Shown here: piece by piece, positions 9,514 through 18,768 of the stretch | Numbering within the stretch: position 1 is the first letter of the stretch | Layout: each line of letters begins with the position of its first letter | Assembly: GCF_000473365.1 (NCBI RefSeq) | Contig: NZ_KI421517.1 | Span: 4,068,001-4,132,000, forward strand | DNA length: 64,000 bases | Reading direction: 5' to 3' | From: Adhaeribacter aquaticus DSM 16391 | GTDB taxonomy: Bacteria > Bacteroidota > Bacteroidia > Cytophagales > Hymenobacteraceae | Notes under the pieces: generated by a model | What the model was told of the DNA's origin: nothing | The model's database searches: none | What the model saw: the letters and a program-made list of their open reading frames with translations, nothing else | Program-made: the position numbers and the translations under genes

Positions 9514-9521
9514 CAAAGATA
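9514..9521 (-). promoter_or_regulatory. Probable -7 box of the tyrS promoter
   Basis: On the minus strand the sequence reads TATCTTTG, an exact TAnnTTTG, 58 bp before the tyrS start. No good TTTG lies at the expected -33 distance, so confidence is limited. Confidence 0.35.
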
Positions 9522-9531
9522 TTAGTCTTTA

Positions 9532-9563
9532 TTTGTTAGTTGTAAGGCCTTGGTATAATTTTG
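9532..9563 (+). promoter_or_regulatory. holA promoter (Bacteroidota consensus), likely leaderless transcript
   Basis: TTTG at 9532-9535, exactly 20 bp, then TAATTTTG at 9556-9563: a full match to the Bacteroidota vegetative promoter. The holA ATG is at 9568, only 4 bp after the -7 box, so transcription should begin at or within a few bases of the start codon. Confidence 0.65.
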
Positions 9564-9567
9564 TTTT

Positions 9568-10611
9568 ATGACGGCAGAAGAAATATTACAGAAGCTAAAA
9601 AACAAGCAATACGCACCCATTTATTTTTTACAAGGCGAGGAACCTTATTATATAGATTTAATAGCCAATTATATTGAAGCAAATGTACTTTCTGAAAGCG
9701 AAAAAGGATTTAATCAAGTTGTTCTGTACGGAAAGGATGTAGAGGTAAGTACGGTTTTATTACAAGCCAAGCGTTACCCAATGATGGCAGAAAGGCAGGT
9801 TGTTATTGTAAAAGAAGCCCAGACCATTTCTGATATTGATAAAGAAGCTGGAATTAAACAGTTAGAGGCTTATTTTCAAAATCCGTTACCCTCTACCATA
9901 CTGGTTTTTTGTTACAAACATAAGGTGCTGGATGGCCGGAAATCGTTTGCCAAAACAGTAAACAAACATGCTGTTTTATTAACTACCAAAAAACTGTATG
10001 ATAATCAGGTGCCGGCCTGGATTAACAGTTATATAAAATCCCAAAGCCTGCAGATCAGCCAAAAGGCCACCATGTTGCTGAGTGAATACATAGGAGCTGA
10101 TATTTCCAGATTGGCAAATGAAATAGATAAACTAGCCATCAATTTAAAAGCTGGTCAAACTATTGATGAACACCTGGTACAAGAGAATGTTGGTATAAGT
10201 AAGGACTACAATATTTTTGAATTGCAGACTGCTTTAATAAATCAGGATGTTTTAAAAGCAAACCGGATTGTAAATTATTTTGAAGCTAACCCCAAGAATA
10301 ATCCCCTTATACCCAATATAACGCTGCTGTTTTCATTCTTTACCAAGTTATTATGTTTGCATGCCTCACCCGATAAGTCAGAAAGCGCCATCAGTAAAAG
10401 CTTAGGTAACCGCAGCTTTTTAGTAAAAGAGTATTTACAAGCCATGCGTATATATAACTACGCCCGAACCGTGCAAAATATACATTTTTTACGGATAGCC
10501 GATTTGCAAAGCAAAGGGATAGAAGGCGGCAACCTTTCCGAAGGCGATATTTTAAAAGAATTAGTTTTTAAAATATTACATCCTATTCCGACAGATGTTT
10601 TAGCTGAATAG
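9568..10611 (+). CDS. holA: DNA polymerase III, delta subunit
   Basis: Clamp-loader subunit that opens the beta sliding clamp. The 347-aa product has the HolA N-terminal signature (YAPIYFLQGEEPYYIDLIAN) where the P-loop-like fold of the AAA+ module lies. The arginine-rich middle (ERQVVIVKEAQ; VFCYKHKVLDGRKSF) and C-terminal helical collar domain follow. The start is supported by the family N-terminus, and the adjacent promoter suggests a leaderless mRNA. The length matches bacterial delta subunits. Confidence 0.93.
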   Translation: MTAEEILQKLKNKQYAPIYFLQGEEPYYIDLIANYIEANVLSESEKGFNQVVLYGKDVEVSTVLLQAKRYPMMAERQVVIVKEAQTISDIDKEAGIKQLEAYFQNPLPSTILVFCYKHKVLDGRKSFAKTVNKHAVLLTTKKLYDNQVPAWINSYIKSQSLQISQKATMLLSEYIGADISRLANEIDKLAINLKAGQTIDEHLVQENVGISKDYNIFELQTALINQDVLKANRIVNYFEANPKNNPLIPNITLLFSFFTKLLCLHASPDKSESAISKSLGNRSFLVKEYLQAMRIYNYARTVQNIHFLRIADLQSKGIEGGNLSEGDILKELVFKILHPIPTDVLAE

Positions 10612-10787
10612 CCAATATTATATACTTGCCAACCGTTATATTGCCAGATCGGCTTCTAACCTAGTTGTTGATAACTATTTTCCTCCAGGAGCCGACAAAA
10701 CAAATAAAACTGCTATTCAGCGTTCTTTTTTTTATTATTTTTGAAAGCATTGTTGGCTTCTAGCCGGATTAAGCCCTAATCTTTGGT

Positions 10788-13700
10788 ATGAATAAATTCC
10801 ATAAAATTATTATTACATCGGCCTTGGTAAGCGGAGCGCATTTTGCTCAGGCGCAGCATACTCAGGTTTTTACTTCACAAGAACGTTTTTTTCAGGAAGG
10901 TTTAGAATTGTTTGACCGGCAGCAATATGGAGCTGCACAGCAAGCTTTTGCCAATTATGTAAGCCTGACGAAAGGTGATGCCAGAACAGTTGATGCCCAG
11001 TATTATTATGCCGTAAGTGGGTTACACCTTTTACATGGCGATGCGGAGCATTTGATATTAGCCTTTGCCACTGCGCACCCCACTCATCCCAAAGCAACTT
11101 TGGCTTTTTATGAGTTAGGGCTTTATCATTTTAATAAAAAGAATTACAATAAAACCATAGAATACCTGGAAAAGGTACCTCTAAAAGAATTAGATGCCAA
11201 ACAAGTACGAGAAGCAGAATTTAAACTGGCTTATTCTTATTTTACTAATAAGGATTTTAAAAAAGCCAAAGTGCTTTTCGATCGGAATAAAACCGGCGAA
11301 CACAACTATGTATATGCCTCTAATTACTATGCTGGTTACATAGCTTACCGTAACGGGGATTATGCCAACGCTAAAAAGGATTTACGGGTAGCTGAAAAAA
11401 ATGCTGCTTACAAACAGGTCGTCCCTTTTATGCTTACCGAAATTCTTTACAAGGAAGGAAATCTAAACGAGGTAATTTCTTATGGGGAGCAAACTTTGTC
11501 GGGAAAAGCCCAGCCGCAGAGTGCCGATGAGATTCGCTTATTAGTAGGAGATGCTTATTTTCAGCGAAATGATTATGCAAAGGCTAATGTTTATTTTAAA
11601 GAATACGCAAAAGGCAAACGTAGTATAGAAAACACCATTGAATACAAATTAGGCTTTACTGATTATAAAGTTGGGGATTACCCGGGGGCTATCAATTACT
11701 TAAAAAATGTAGCCTTACAAAAAGATTTAACCGGACAAAATGCTGCTTACCATCTGGGTTTAAGTTACTTAAAAGAAGGCAACAAACCTTTTGCTTTAAC
11801 TGCATTTGACCAAAGCCGGAAACTAGAATTTGATAAAAATCTTACTGAATCTTCTTATTTGAAATATGCCCAACTAAACTACGAATTGGGCAGGTATAAT
11901 GAAGTAATTGCCGCTTTGGCTGAATTTAACAAAAAATTTCCTAAGTCTAAATTAGCTGGAGAGGCCGATGATATTTTAAGTGAATCTTATTTAAACTCTA
12001 ATGATTATCCGCAGGCCATCCGGCACATTGAAAGTTTAAGCCACCGGAGCGACCGCATTAACCAGACTTACCAACGGGTTACTTATTACCAGGCTGTAAA
12101 TTTATTTAACGACAGCCGGTTTCAGGAAGCAGTAGCCATGCTGGATAAATCTTTACAACATTCTTATGACAATGAAATAAAAGCTGCCAGTTATTTCCTG
12201 AAAGGAGAAGCTTATTCTATCGCTCAGCGCTATAACGATGCTATTAATAGTTATGCTTCTGTTTTCCGGACTGCCAATTCCAATAAGACCGACTATTATT
12301 CTAAAACAAGATATGGAATAGGGTATGCTTATTACAACAGTAAGCAATATGATAAAGCTATTCCGCATTTTAGAGCCTACGTTTCCGAAAATGAAGGGAA
12401 AGCAGGTAATCCAAATGTGAACGATGCTCTTATCCGGTTAGGCGATTGCTATTATATAGCCAAGGATTACGGGCAGGCATTAAGTCTTTACGAAAAAGCT
12501 ATTTCTCAGAATGCCATTGATGCCGATTATGCCTACTTCCAAAGAGGTGTTATTTTCGGATTGACAAACCGCCGCGAACAGGCAACGGAAAGTTTACGAA
12601 CTTTATTAAGTAAATACCCAAAATCCCAATATGCGGATGAAGCTATTTACCAACGGGCACAATTAGATTTTGAAACTGGAAATTATACCGCAGCTGTGGC
12701 AGGTTTCTCAGATTTAATAAATAATAAACCTTCTAGCCGGTTGGTACCAAATGCCTTACAAAAAAGAGGTTTGGCTTATAATAACCTGCGAAAATCGAAT
12801 GAGGCTATTGCCGATTTTAAACGGGTTTTAACTGATTTTCCTACATCCAAAATTGCCCCAAACTCTTTATTTAGTTTGCAGGAGTCGTTAGCCGCAAATA
12901 ATCAATCCGAAAGCATTGACCCTTATGTAGCACGGTTTAAGTCTGCAAATCCAGACAACAATGCTGTAGAAAGTATTGAGTTCGAGTCGGCTAAAGCTCT
13001 TTACTTCAATGAAAAGTACGCACAAGCCATTACCAAATTAGAGGCTTATATAAAAACATATCCGGATAATGTATTTTCTAGTGAGGCCCGTTATTTCCTG
13101 GCCGACTCTTATTTAAGACAAAATAACAAAACAACCGCGTTAGCCAGGTTCCGGGAAGTAGTAACTGAAAATAAATCTGAATATTTAAACCGGGCAATTT
13201 TACGGGTAGCTGAACTTGAATTCGAAAATAAAAATTACCAGGAAGCTATTAAGTTTTATGACCGGTTAAGGACAGTTTCTGTTAACAAAAAAGAACAGGC
13301 AAATGCCATGGTAGGTATGATGCGCAGTTATTTTTTAATAGCTGATTACGAAAATACCAAACGATTAGCCAATGAGCTGATTGCCCAGGGTAACGCCATT
13401 TTAAATGCATACAACCCAGCCCTATTACACAAAGGAAAAGCCAGTTACGCCCAGGGTAATTTAGCTGAGGCCCAAACAGATCTAAAGGCTGCGGCTACAT
13501 CAGCTACTGATGTAAATGGGGCAGAGGCTCAATACCTGATTTCTGAAATTTTATTCAAACAAAATAAATACAAGGAAGCACAAGAAGAGGCTTTAAAAGT
13601 AAATAAATCATTTGCTGCTTATGATTACTGGGTAGTAAAATCCTTTATTTTGGTTGCAGATATTTATGCTGCACAGAAAGAAACTTTCCAGGCCAAGGCT

Positions 13701-13838
13701 ACTCTAAATTCTATCATAGAGAATGCCAGCATTCCGGAACTAGTGGAAGAAGCAAAAGCTAAATTAGCTGCTCTTGAAGCTGCAGCACCAACCACTACTA
13801 CTACTACTAATACTACCAAGGAACCAGCAAAGAAGTAA
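10788..13838 (+). CDS. Large secreted TPR-repeat protein
   Basis: A 1016-aa protein with a signal peptide (IIITSALVSGAHFAQAQ) followed almost entirely by tetratricopeptide-type helical repeats of about 34-40 residues (many YAxGN-YxxAxxxF units), ending in an Ala/Thr-rich tail. It resembles the long YbgF/TolA-binding-like TPR proteins of Bacteroidota and probably acts as a periplasmic or outer-membrane-associated scaffold. It heads a run of genes with 3-25-bp gaps that includes an outer-membrane barrel and ExbB/ExbD/TonB, so a role in an energised envelope complex is inferred. AATCTTTG at 10778-10785 (one mismatch to TAnnTTTG) lies just before the ATG, so this transcript may also be nearly leaderless. 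No enzymatic motif is visible. Confidence 0.85.
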   Translation: MNKFHKIIITSALVSGAHFAQAQHTQVFTSQERFFQEGLELFDRQQYGAAQQAFANYVSLTKGDARTVDAQYYYAVSGLHLLHGDAEHLILAFATAHPTHPKATLAFYELGLYHFNKKNYNKTIEYLEKVPLKELDAKQVREAEFKLAYSYFTNKDFKKAKVLFDRNKTGEHNYVYASNYYAGYIAYRNGDYANAKKDLRVAEKNAAYKQVVPFMLTEILYKEGNLNEVISYGEQTLSGKAQPQSADEIRLLVGDAYFQRNDYAKANVYFKEYAKGKRSIENTIEYKLGFTDYKVGDYPGAINYLKNVALQKDLTGQNAAYHLGLSYLKEGNKPFALTAFDQSRKLEFDKNLTESSYLKYAQLNYELGRYNEVIAALAEFNKKFPKSKLAGEADDILSESYLNSNDYPQAIRHIESLSHRSDRINQTYQRVTYYQAVNLFNDSRFQEAVAMLDKSLQHSYDNEIKAASYFLKGEAYSIAQRYNDAINSYASVFRTANSNKTDYYSKTRYGIGYAYYNSKQYDKAIPHFRAYVSENEGKAGNPNVNDALIRLGDCYYIAKDYGQALSLYEKAISQNAIDADYAYFQRGVIFGLTNRREQATESLRTLLSKYPKSQYADEAIYQRAQLDFETGNYTAAVAGFSDLINNKPSSRLVPNALQKRGLAYNNLRKSNEAIADFKRVLTDFPTSKIAPNSLFSLQESLAANNQSESIDPYVARFKSANPDNNAVESIEFESAKALYFNEKYAQAITKLEAYIKTYPDNVFSSEARYFLADSYLRQNNKTTALARFREVVTENKSEYLNRAILRVAELEFENKNYQEAIKFYDRLRTVSVNKKEQANAMVGMMRSYFLIADYENTKRLANELIAQGNAILNAYNPALLHKGKASYAQGNLAEAQTDLKAAATSATDVNGAEAQYLISEILFKQNKYKEAQEEALKVNKSFAAYDYWVVKSFILVADIYAAQKETFQAKATLNSIIENASIPELVEEAKAKLAALEAAAPTTTTTTNTTKEPAKK

Positions 13839-13862
13839 GTAATGCCTAGCAATAAATTTAAA

Positions 13863-15560
13863 ATGAATAATAAATTACGTACTACCGGACTGGCCGCTTT
13901 ATGTAGCCTGGGTATATTCTGGAGTTTACCAGCGGTGGCTCAGCAGCGGAGCGGCAATTGGGGCGAAAGCAATAAATTAGAAGATGCCGAAATTGTGGTG
14001 GAGAAAAACCGGGTAAATGAATTGCCTGAAGCCAATCGTAATTTCGAAAAATTCAGAATTTCCCCAATTGAGCGGAAGCCGCAGCCAGTTGCCTATAAAT
14101 TTAATGATTTTAAACTTGCTGATTTAAGCCTTAACTTACCTATACGGGTTTTAACCATTCGCCAGGAAGAACTAGCGAAACTTTATGGCAACTATGTAAA
14201 GTTAGGCGTAGGTAATTATGGCACTTCCTATGTAAAAGGCTATTTCCATAACAAGCGGGATAATCAATATTCGTATGGAGCTGATGTTTCCCATGTTTCT
14301 TCTCTTCGCGGTCCTGTAGAAAATTCCGGGGTCAGCAATTCAGGCATCAATTTATCAGGAGAAAGTTTTAGTAAAGATTTAACCTTTGGTGGCAAATTAG
14401 CCTACAGCCATGACCGTTATAATTTTTATGGCTATTCTCCTTTAAATGAAACCATAGATAAAGAAGATATTAAACAAAGGTTTAACCGGATAGGAACTGG
14501 CCTTTATTTTCACAATAATCAGTCAGGTGGCCCATTCCGCCTTTCAGGAGGATTAGGGTTTGATTACTTCAGTAACTACTACTCAGCCAGAGAAAGTAAT
14601 ATAAAGTTTGATTTAGGTACCACGTATGCGCTGGACAAATCCTCAGCTATTAAAATAGATGCAGATGCTTCTTTTATTAATTATAAAGATGTAAACAGCC
14701 AAAACCGTTCGTATTTTAGATTAAAGCCCGTTTATGAGCGCACCACGGATAACCTGATTTTGACTTTGGGTGCCACGGTAGGTTATACGAATGATACCTT
14801 AAAAACAACCCGTAGTTTTAACCTTTATCCGAATGTGCGGGTGGCTTATGAGCTGGTTGATGATAAATTCCAGGTTTTTGCCGGAGTGGGCGGTGATTTA
14901 GAAAGAGTTTCTTTATTTCGTTTAACACAGGAAAATCCTTTCTTAAACCAAAATGTAGCAGTAGCTGATGTAAATAAAGTGCTTGATTTCTACGGTGGTA
15001 TAACCGGTAGTTTAAGCAGCAGCTTTCAGTTTGCAGGACGGGCTGCTTACCAGAGTTATCGTAATTTATATTTCTTTAATAATAGCCCGGTTGATTCTGC
15101 AAAATTTGACTTGGTTTATGATAATGGTACTACCAAAGTTATTAGCTTTTCCGGTGATTTAACCTATAGCCAGTCAGACCGTTTCCGTATGGGGGTTAAA
15201 GCAGCTATAAACCAATATACTACCGATTTACTTGTAAAACCATTCCATCGTCCGACTTTCCAGGGTAATTTATATAGTACCTATAATCTTAATGATAAAA
15301 TAAATATTCAGGCAGATCTTTACTATATTAGCAGTACCTTTGGGCAGGTAGTAAGGAATTTAAATTCAATACTTCCTACCACAGTGCTGAAAGAAACGGA
15401 TGATATTGTTGATTTAAATTTAAAAGCAGATTACCGTTTTTCAGATAAATTTTCAACATTTGTAATGGCAAATAATATTCTGGGACAATCGTACCAGCGG
15501 TTTGTCAATTATCCAAATAAAGGTTTTCAAGTAATAGCCGGTATATCTTATTTATTTTAG
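13863..15560 (+). CDS. Outer-membrane beta-barrel protein (TonB-receptor-like, no plug)
   Basis: A 565-aa protein with a signal peptide (LCSLGIFWSLPAVAQQ), a short periplasmic segment of about 80 residues, and then alternating amphipathic strands through to the C-terminal aromatic residue (ends GISYLF), as expected for BAM-folded barrels. No carboxypeptidase-like domain or TonB plug is recognisable, so it is not a full TonB-dependent receptor. ATG 13863 is preferred; an in-frame ATG at 13842 adds seven residues. It is 24 bp from the TPR gene and 6 bp from the next, so cotranscription is very likely. Function unknown; possible partner of the TPR protein and the ExbBD-TonB motor that follow. 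Confidence 0.8.
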   Translation: MNNKLRTTGLAALCSLGIFWSLPAVAQQRSGNWGESNKLEDAEIVVEKNRVNELPEANRNFEKFRISPIERKPQPVAYKFNDFKLADLSLNLPIRVLTIRQEELAKLYGNYVKLGVGNYGTSYVKGYFHNKRDNQYSYGADVSHVSSLRGPVENSGVSNSGINLSGESFSKDLTFGGKLAYSHDRYNFYGYSPLNETIDKEDIKQRFNRIGTGLYFHNNQSGGPFRLSGGLGFDYFSNYYSARESNIKFDLGTTYALDKSSAIKIDADASFINYKDVNSQNRSYFRLKPVYERTTDNLILTLGATVGYTNDTLKTTRSFNLYPNVRVAYELVDDKFQVFAGVGGDLERVSLFRLTQENPFLNQNVAVADVNKVLDFYGGITGSLSSSFQFAGRAAYQSYRNLYFFNNSPVDSAKFDLVYDNGTTKVISFSGDLTYSQSDRFRMGVKAAINQYTTDLLVKPFHRPTFQGNLYSTYNLNDKINIQADLYYISSTFGQVVRNLNSILPTTVLKETDDIVDLNLKADYRFSDKFSTFVMANNILGQSYQRFVNYPNKGFQVIAGISYLF

Positions 15561-15566
15561 TAAAGC

Positions 15567-16784
15567 ATGATCCAGGAGCATATTCATAAATTGTTGTTTG
15601 AACATGATTGTGTTATTATACCAGATTTTGGTGGTTTAATAACGCATTATGAACCTGCCCGGATTCACCCTATAAAGCATACCTTTTTACCACCTTCCAA
15701 AAGAATTGCTTTTAATGAAAAGCTAAAACTGAACGATGGCTTATTAATCAGCACCTTGGCTTATGATAAACATCTTTCACCGGAAGACGCCCATAATAGG
15801 GTAAGTGAATTTGTTTTTAATATTCAGGAAGAGTTAAAACAAAATCAGCGGTTTGAATTCAAAGGTATCGGTATCTTTAAACTTAATTCGGAGCATAAAC
15901 TAGAGTTTGATTACATACCTTCTGATAATTTTTTAGAAGATAGTTTTGGTTTACCAGAGTTGTTATCTAAGCCGGTTATATCTACTGATGTTACAACGGG
16001 TTTACGGACTATATTAAAAGAAAAACAAAACCAAGAGGCTACCTCTACAACTAAACCTACCTTACGCCGGCGCGTGCGCAGGTTGTACGACATGGCTGCT
16101 GTTATGGCTATATCAGGTTTAACCGTTGGAGCATTATATTTTTTATCGCTTCAAACAGATTATGATTTAAGTTCATTAAACTTTTTAACTGCTTTCAACA
16201 GTTTTAACGAACCTGCCTTAACGAAGGCCGCTCCAGTTTTACCAGATCTTGAATCAGCTTCCAATATGGTTAAACTTCCGGAAGAGTTACCTCAAGTGGA
16301 AGAAGTCTTTCCAACAGAAGCTCTGGCAGATTCGGCAGCATTACTGCCTTCTGCAACAGAAAGTGAATTACTTCCTGTCAAAAAAGAGGAAGTTTCAGAT
16401 AAGCCTCAAGAAATAGCTTCTGCTGAGAAAATTACTCCAGAAACAGGTTTAAGTGGAATCAATACACAAACAAGAATTAGTAATATAGAAAACGCTAGTC
16501 TGGTTGAAGTTAAAAAATCAGAAAAGCCATTTATTCCTATAATTAATAAAGAAACTTCTCGTTTCTATATTATTGCCGGTGGTTATTCAAGCTTGAAAAA
16601 TGCCGAAAGAAGCCGGAAATATATTTTTGGAAGCCCTGAAGCGAGTAAAATAATTTTACCATTTCACGGAGGCAAATTACATCGTGTTTCCGTAGCTGAT
16701 TTTTCCCAGAAAGACCTGGCCTTGGCTAGCCTACCTACTTTAAGAAAAAAATTCGGAAATAATATTTGGATACTTAATTACTAA
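15567..16784 (+). CDS. HU-like (CCDC81-type) N-domain, transmembrane helix and SPOR domain protein
   Basis: A 405-aa protein in three parts. Residues 1 to about 125 contain the prokaryotic CCDC81-like HU pattern (LLFEHDCVIIPDFGGLITHY; FEFKGIGIFKLNSEHKLEFDYIP). One transmembrane helix lies at about 175-195 (MAAVMAISGLTVGALYFLSL) after an Arg-rich stretch. A disordered acidic/Ser linker then leads to a C-terminal SPOR domain at about 325-403 (FYIIAGGYSSLKNAERSRKY). SPOR domains bind denuded peptidoglycan at division sites, and HU folds bind DNA or are repurposed. The cytoplasmic HU-like part with a periplasmic SPOR tail suggests a link between cell interior and septal wall. It sits directly before exbB. 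Confidence 0.82.
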   Translation: MIQEHIHKLLFEHDCVIIPDFGGLITHYEPARIHPIKHTFLPPSKRIAFNEKLKLNDGLLISTLAYDKHLSPEDAHNRVSEFVFNIQEELKQNQRFEFKGIGIFKLNSEHKLEFDYIPSDNFLEDSFGLPELLSKPVISTDVTTGLRTILKEKQNQEATSTTKPTLRRRVRRLYDMAAVMAISGLTVGALYFLSLQTDYDLSSLNFLTAFNSFNEPALTKAAPVLPDLESASNMVKLPEELPQVEEVFPTEALADSAALLPSATESELLPVKKEEVSDKPQEIASAEKITPETGLSGINTQTRISNIENASLVEVKKSEKPFIPIINKETSRFYIIAGGYSSLKNAERSRKYIFGSPEASKIILPFHGGKLHRVSVADFSQKDLALASLPTLRKKFGNNIWILNY

Positions 16785-16785
16785 T

Positions 16786-17487
16786 ATGCACTTCACTTTA
16801 TTACAAATTGCTACCGGAGCCGATAGCACAAATTCTGTTACTGCCGGTAATGCGGCACCGGAGCCTATTTCCCTTTTAGATTTAGCTATGGCCGGTGGCT
16901 GGGCTATGATTCCATTAGTAGTTTTGTCTATAGCAGGCATCTACATTTTTGTGGAACGTTTTTTGGCCTTAAAAAAGGCAGAATCTTCCAGTTCTACCAT
17001 GTTCGTTGACAAAATTAAAGGTATGGTTTTGGCAGGGGATGTTACCGGAGCCCGGTTATTGTGCGCCCAAACCAATACACCTGTATCCCGGATGTTAAGT
17101 AAAGGTATTTCCAGAATAGGTAATCCTTTAAAAGATATTGAAGCAGCTATTGAAAATGTAGGTAAAATTGAAGTTAGTGCTTTAGAAAAAAATCTTTCGG
17201 CTTTAGCTACAGTAGCTGGAGCGGCGCCTATGATGGGTTTCCTGGGCACTGTAACGGGTATGATCCAGGCGTTTATTGCCATAGCTCAGGCAGAAGGTTC
17301 GGTTAGTCCTAAATTATTATCGAGCGGTATTTACGAAGCAATGGTAACGACAGCCGCTGGTTTAATAATTGGTTTACCGGCTTATGTAGGTTATAATTAC
17401 CTGGTTTCTAAAATGGATAAAATTGTTCATTCCATGGAATACAGCGCTATAGAATTTATGGATTTACTTCAGGAACCACAGTTATAA
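16786..17487 (+). CDS. exbB: MotA/TolQ/ExbB proton channel family protein
   Basis: Inner-membrane channel subunit that uses the proton motive force to drive TonB or TolA. The 233 aa contain three transmembrane segments at about 33-60 (MIPLVVLSIAGIYIFVERFL), 145-170 and 180-205, with the family core ATVAGAAPMMGFLGTVTGMI and TTAAGLIIGLPAYVGYNYL. The exbD start overlaps its stop by one base, and tonB follows, forming an ExbB-ExbD-TonB cassette. It could equally be named tolQ. Confidence 0.92.
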   Translation: MHFTLLQIATGADSTNSVTAGNAAPEPISLLDLAMAGGWAMIPLVVLSIAGIYIFVERFLALKKAESSSSTMFVDKIKGMVLAGDVTGARLLCAQTNTPVSRMLSKGISRIGNPLKDIEAAIENVGKIEVSALEKNLSALATVAGAAPMMGFLGTVTGMIQAFIAIAQAEGSVSPKLLSSGIYEAMVTTAAGLIIGLPAYVGYNYLVSKMDKIVHSMEYSAIEFMDLLQEPQL

Positions 17488-17888
17488 TGAATTTTAGGTC
17501 TAAAAATAGAGTTAATCCGGAATTCAGTATGTCATCCATGACAGATATTATATTTCTGTTATTGATATTCTTTATGCTGACTTCCAGTTTTGTAACACCT
17601 TCTGGTTTACCGGTTAGTTTACCTTCTAGTAAGGCATCTGCTATTGTAATGCAAAAAATCAGTGTTACCATTACACCTGACCTCAAGTATTATGTTAATG
17701 AAAAACCAGTTCCATTAGAAAATATAGAAGGAGAATTACAAAACTTATTAACGGGAACTGCACAAGGGGAAGGAGTTGTTGTTTTACACGTAGACAAGAC
17801 GGTACCAGTTGAACATTTAGTAAAAGTAGCTGGTATTGCTACGGAATTAAAAGCGAAAGTAACCTTGGCTACTTTGCCAACAGAATAA
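17487..17888 (+). CDS. exbD: ExbD/TolR family biopolymer transport protein
   Basis: Partner of the ExbB-type channel. The 133-aa product has one N-terminal transmembrane helix carrying the conserved membrane Asp (D20 in SMTDIIFLLLIFFMLTSSF), through which protons are thought to pass, and a periplasmic domain of about 95 residues. Start and upstream stop overlap (TAATG), so translation is likely coupled with exbB. Confidence 0.92.
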   Translation: MNFRSKNRVNPEFSMSSMTDIIFLLLIFFMLTSSFVTPSGLPVSLPSSKASAIVMQKISVTITPDLKYYVNEKPVPLENIEGELQNLLTGTAQGEGVVVLHVDKTVPVEHLVKVAGIATELKAKVTLATLPTE

Positions 17889-17889
17889 T

Positions 17890-18756
17890 ATGGAAATTAC
17901 CAGCCAGGAAAAAAAAGATAAACGCACCGCTTTAGCAGTAAGCATTATTTTTCATGCATTACTGCTATTGTTGTTGTTTTACCTGATTGCTTGGCGTGCC
18001 CCAAATCCTCCGTTAGAGGAATATGGCATAGAAATGAATTTTGGTACAGATGCAATGGGAAGTGGCGAATTGCAAAGTACGGCAACTGCTAACGAGTCTC
18101 CGAACAGAGAAGATAGCAAACCCGCTCCCAAAACAGTAGATCCGGTAAAACCGGAAGTACAACCTCAACCAAGTGTATCAAAGGCTCAGCCAGAACCGGT
18201 AGTAACGGCCAATAACGACAATGAAGTTTCCTTTAAAAAAGAGGAAACCAAGCCTAAGCCAGAGCCTCCTAAAAAAGAAGAAGTAAAAGTGGTTGAGAAA
18301 CCAGCTGCTTTATATTCCGGAAAAACTAAAACAGAAACCAGTGGTAATGGTTCTGCCGGAGTTAGTAATAAACCAACTGGTAATAATAACGGGGACGATG
18401 CCGGAGCTGTTGGTGATAAAGGTGATCCGGAAGGCAAAGTAGATGCGCGAAACTTATATGGCAAACCGGGTGGCGGGGGCGGTGGTCCCAGCCTGAATAT
18501 GCCCGGCTGGCGCTATGATGTTCGTCCGAAAGAAGACCCTTACGAAAACGAATCGGGTAAAATTGTATTCCGGATAACCATAGACTCCAATGGCGATATC
18601 GAAAACCTTCAGGTTGTAGAAAGTAACGTGGCTCCTCAGGTAGTACAATGGTACCGCAATGAAGTTTACAAAACCTCTTTTAGTAGAACAAGCAGCAAAA
18701 CTCCTACCGATCGGGGAGCAACTGGTACCATAACATTTATCATTCGCTCCCGGTAA
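17890..18756 (+). CDS. tonB: TonB-like energy transducer
   Basis: A 288-aa protein with an N-terminal transmembrane anchor (IIFHALLLLLLFYLIAW), a Pro/Lys/Glu-rich periplasmic spacer at about 60-150 (KPEVQPQPSV; KPKPEPPKKEEVK), a Gly-rich hinge, and a C-terminal domain from about 210 (GKIVFRITIDSNGDIENLQV ... GTITFIIRSR) resembling the TonB/TolA C-terminal fold. It probably carries energy from ExbBD to an outer-membrane partner; the barrel protein four genes upstream is the local candidate. It lies 1 bp from exbD and 12 bp from folC. Confidence 0.85.
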   Translation: MEITSQEKKDKRTALAVSIIFHALLLLLLFYLIAWRAPNPPLEEYGIEMNFGTDAMGSGELQSTATANESPNREDSKPAPKTVDPVKPEVQPQPSVSKAQPEPVVTANNDNEVSFKKEETKPKPEPPKKEEVKVVEKPAALYSGKTKTETSGNGSAGVSNKPTGNNNGDDAGAVGDKGDPEGKVDARNLYGKPGGGGGGPSLNMPGWRYDVRPKEDPYENESGKIVFRITIDSNGDIENLQVVESNVAPQVVQWYRNEVYKTSFSRTSSKTPTDRGATGTITFIIRSR

Positions 18757-18768
18757 AATATTTAGTAT

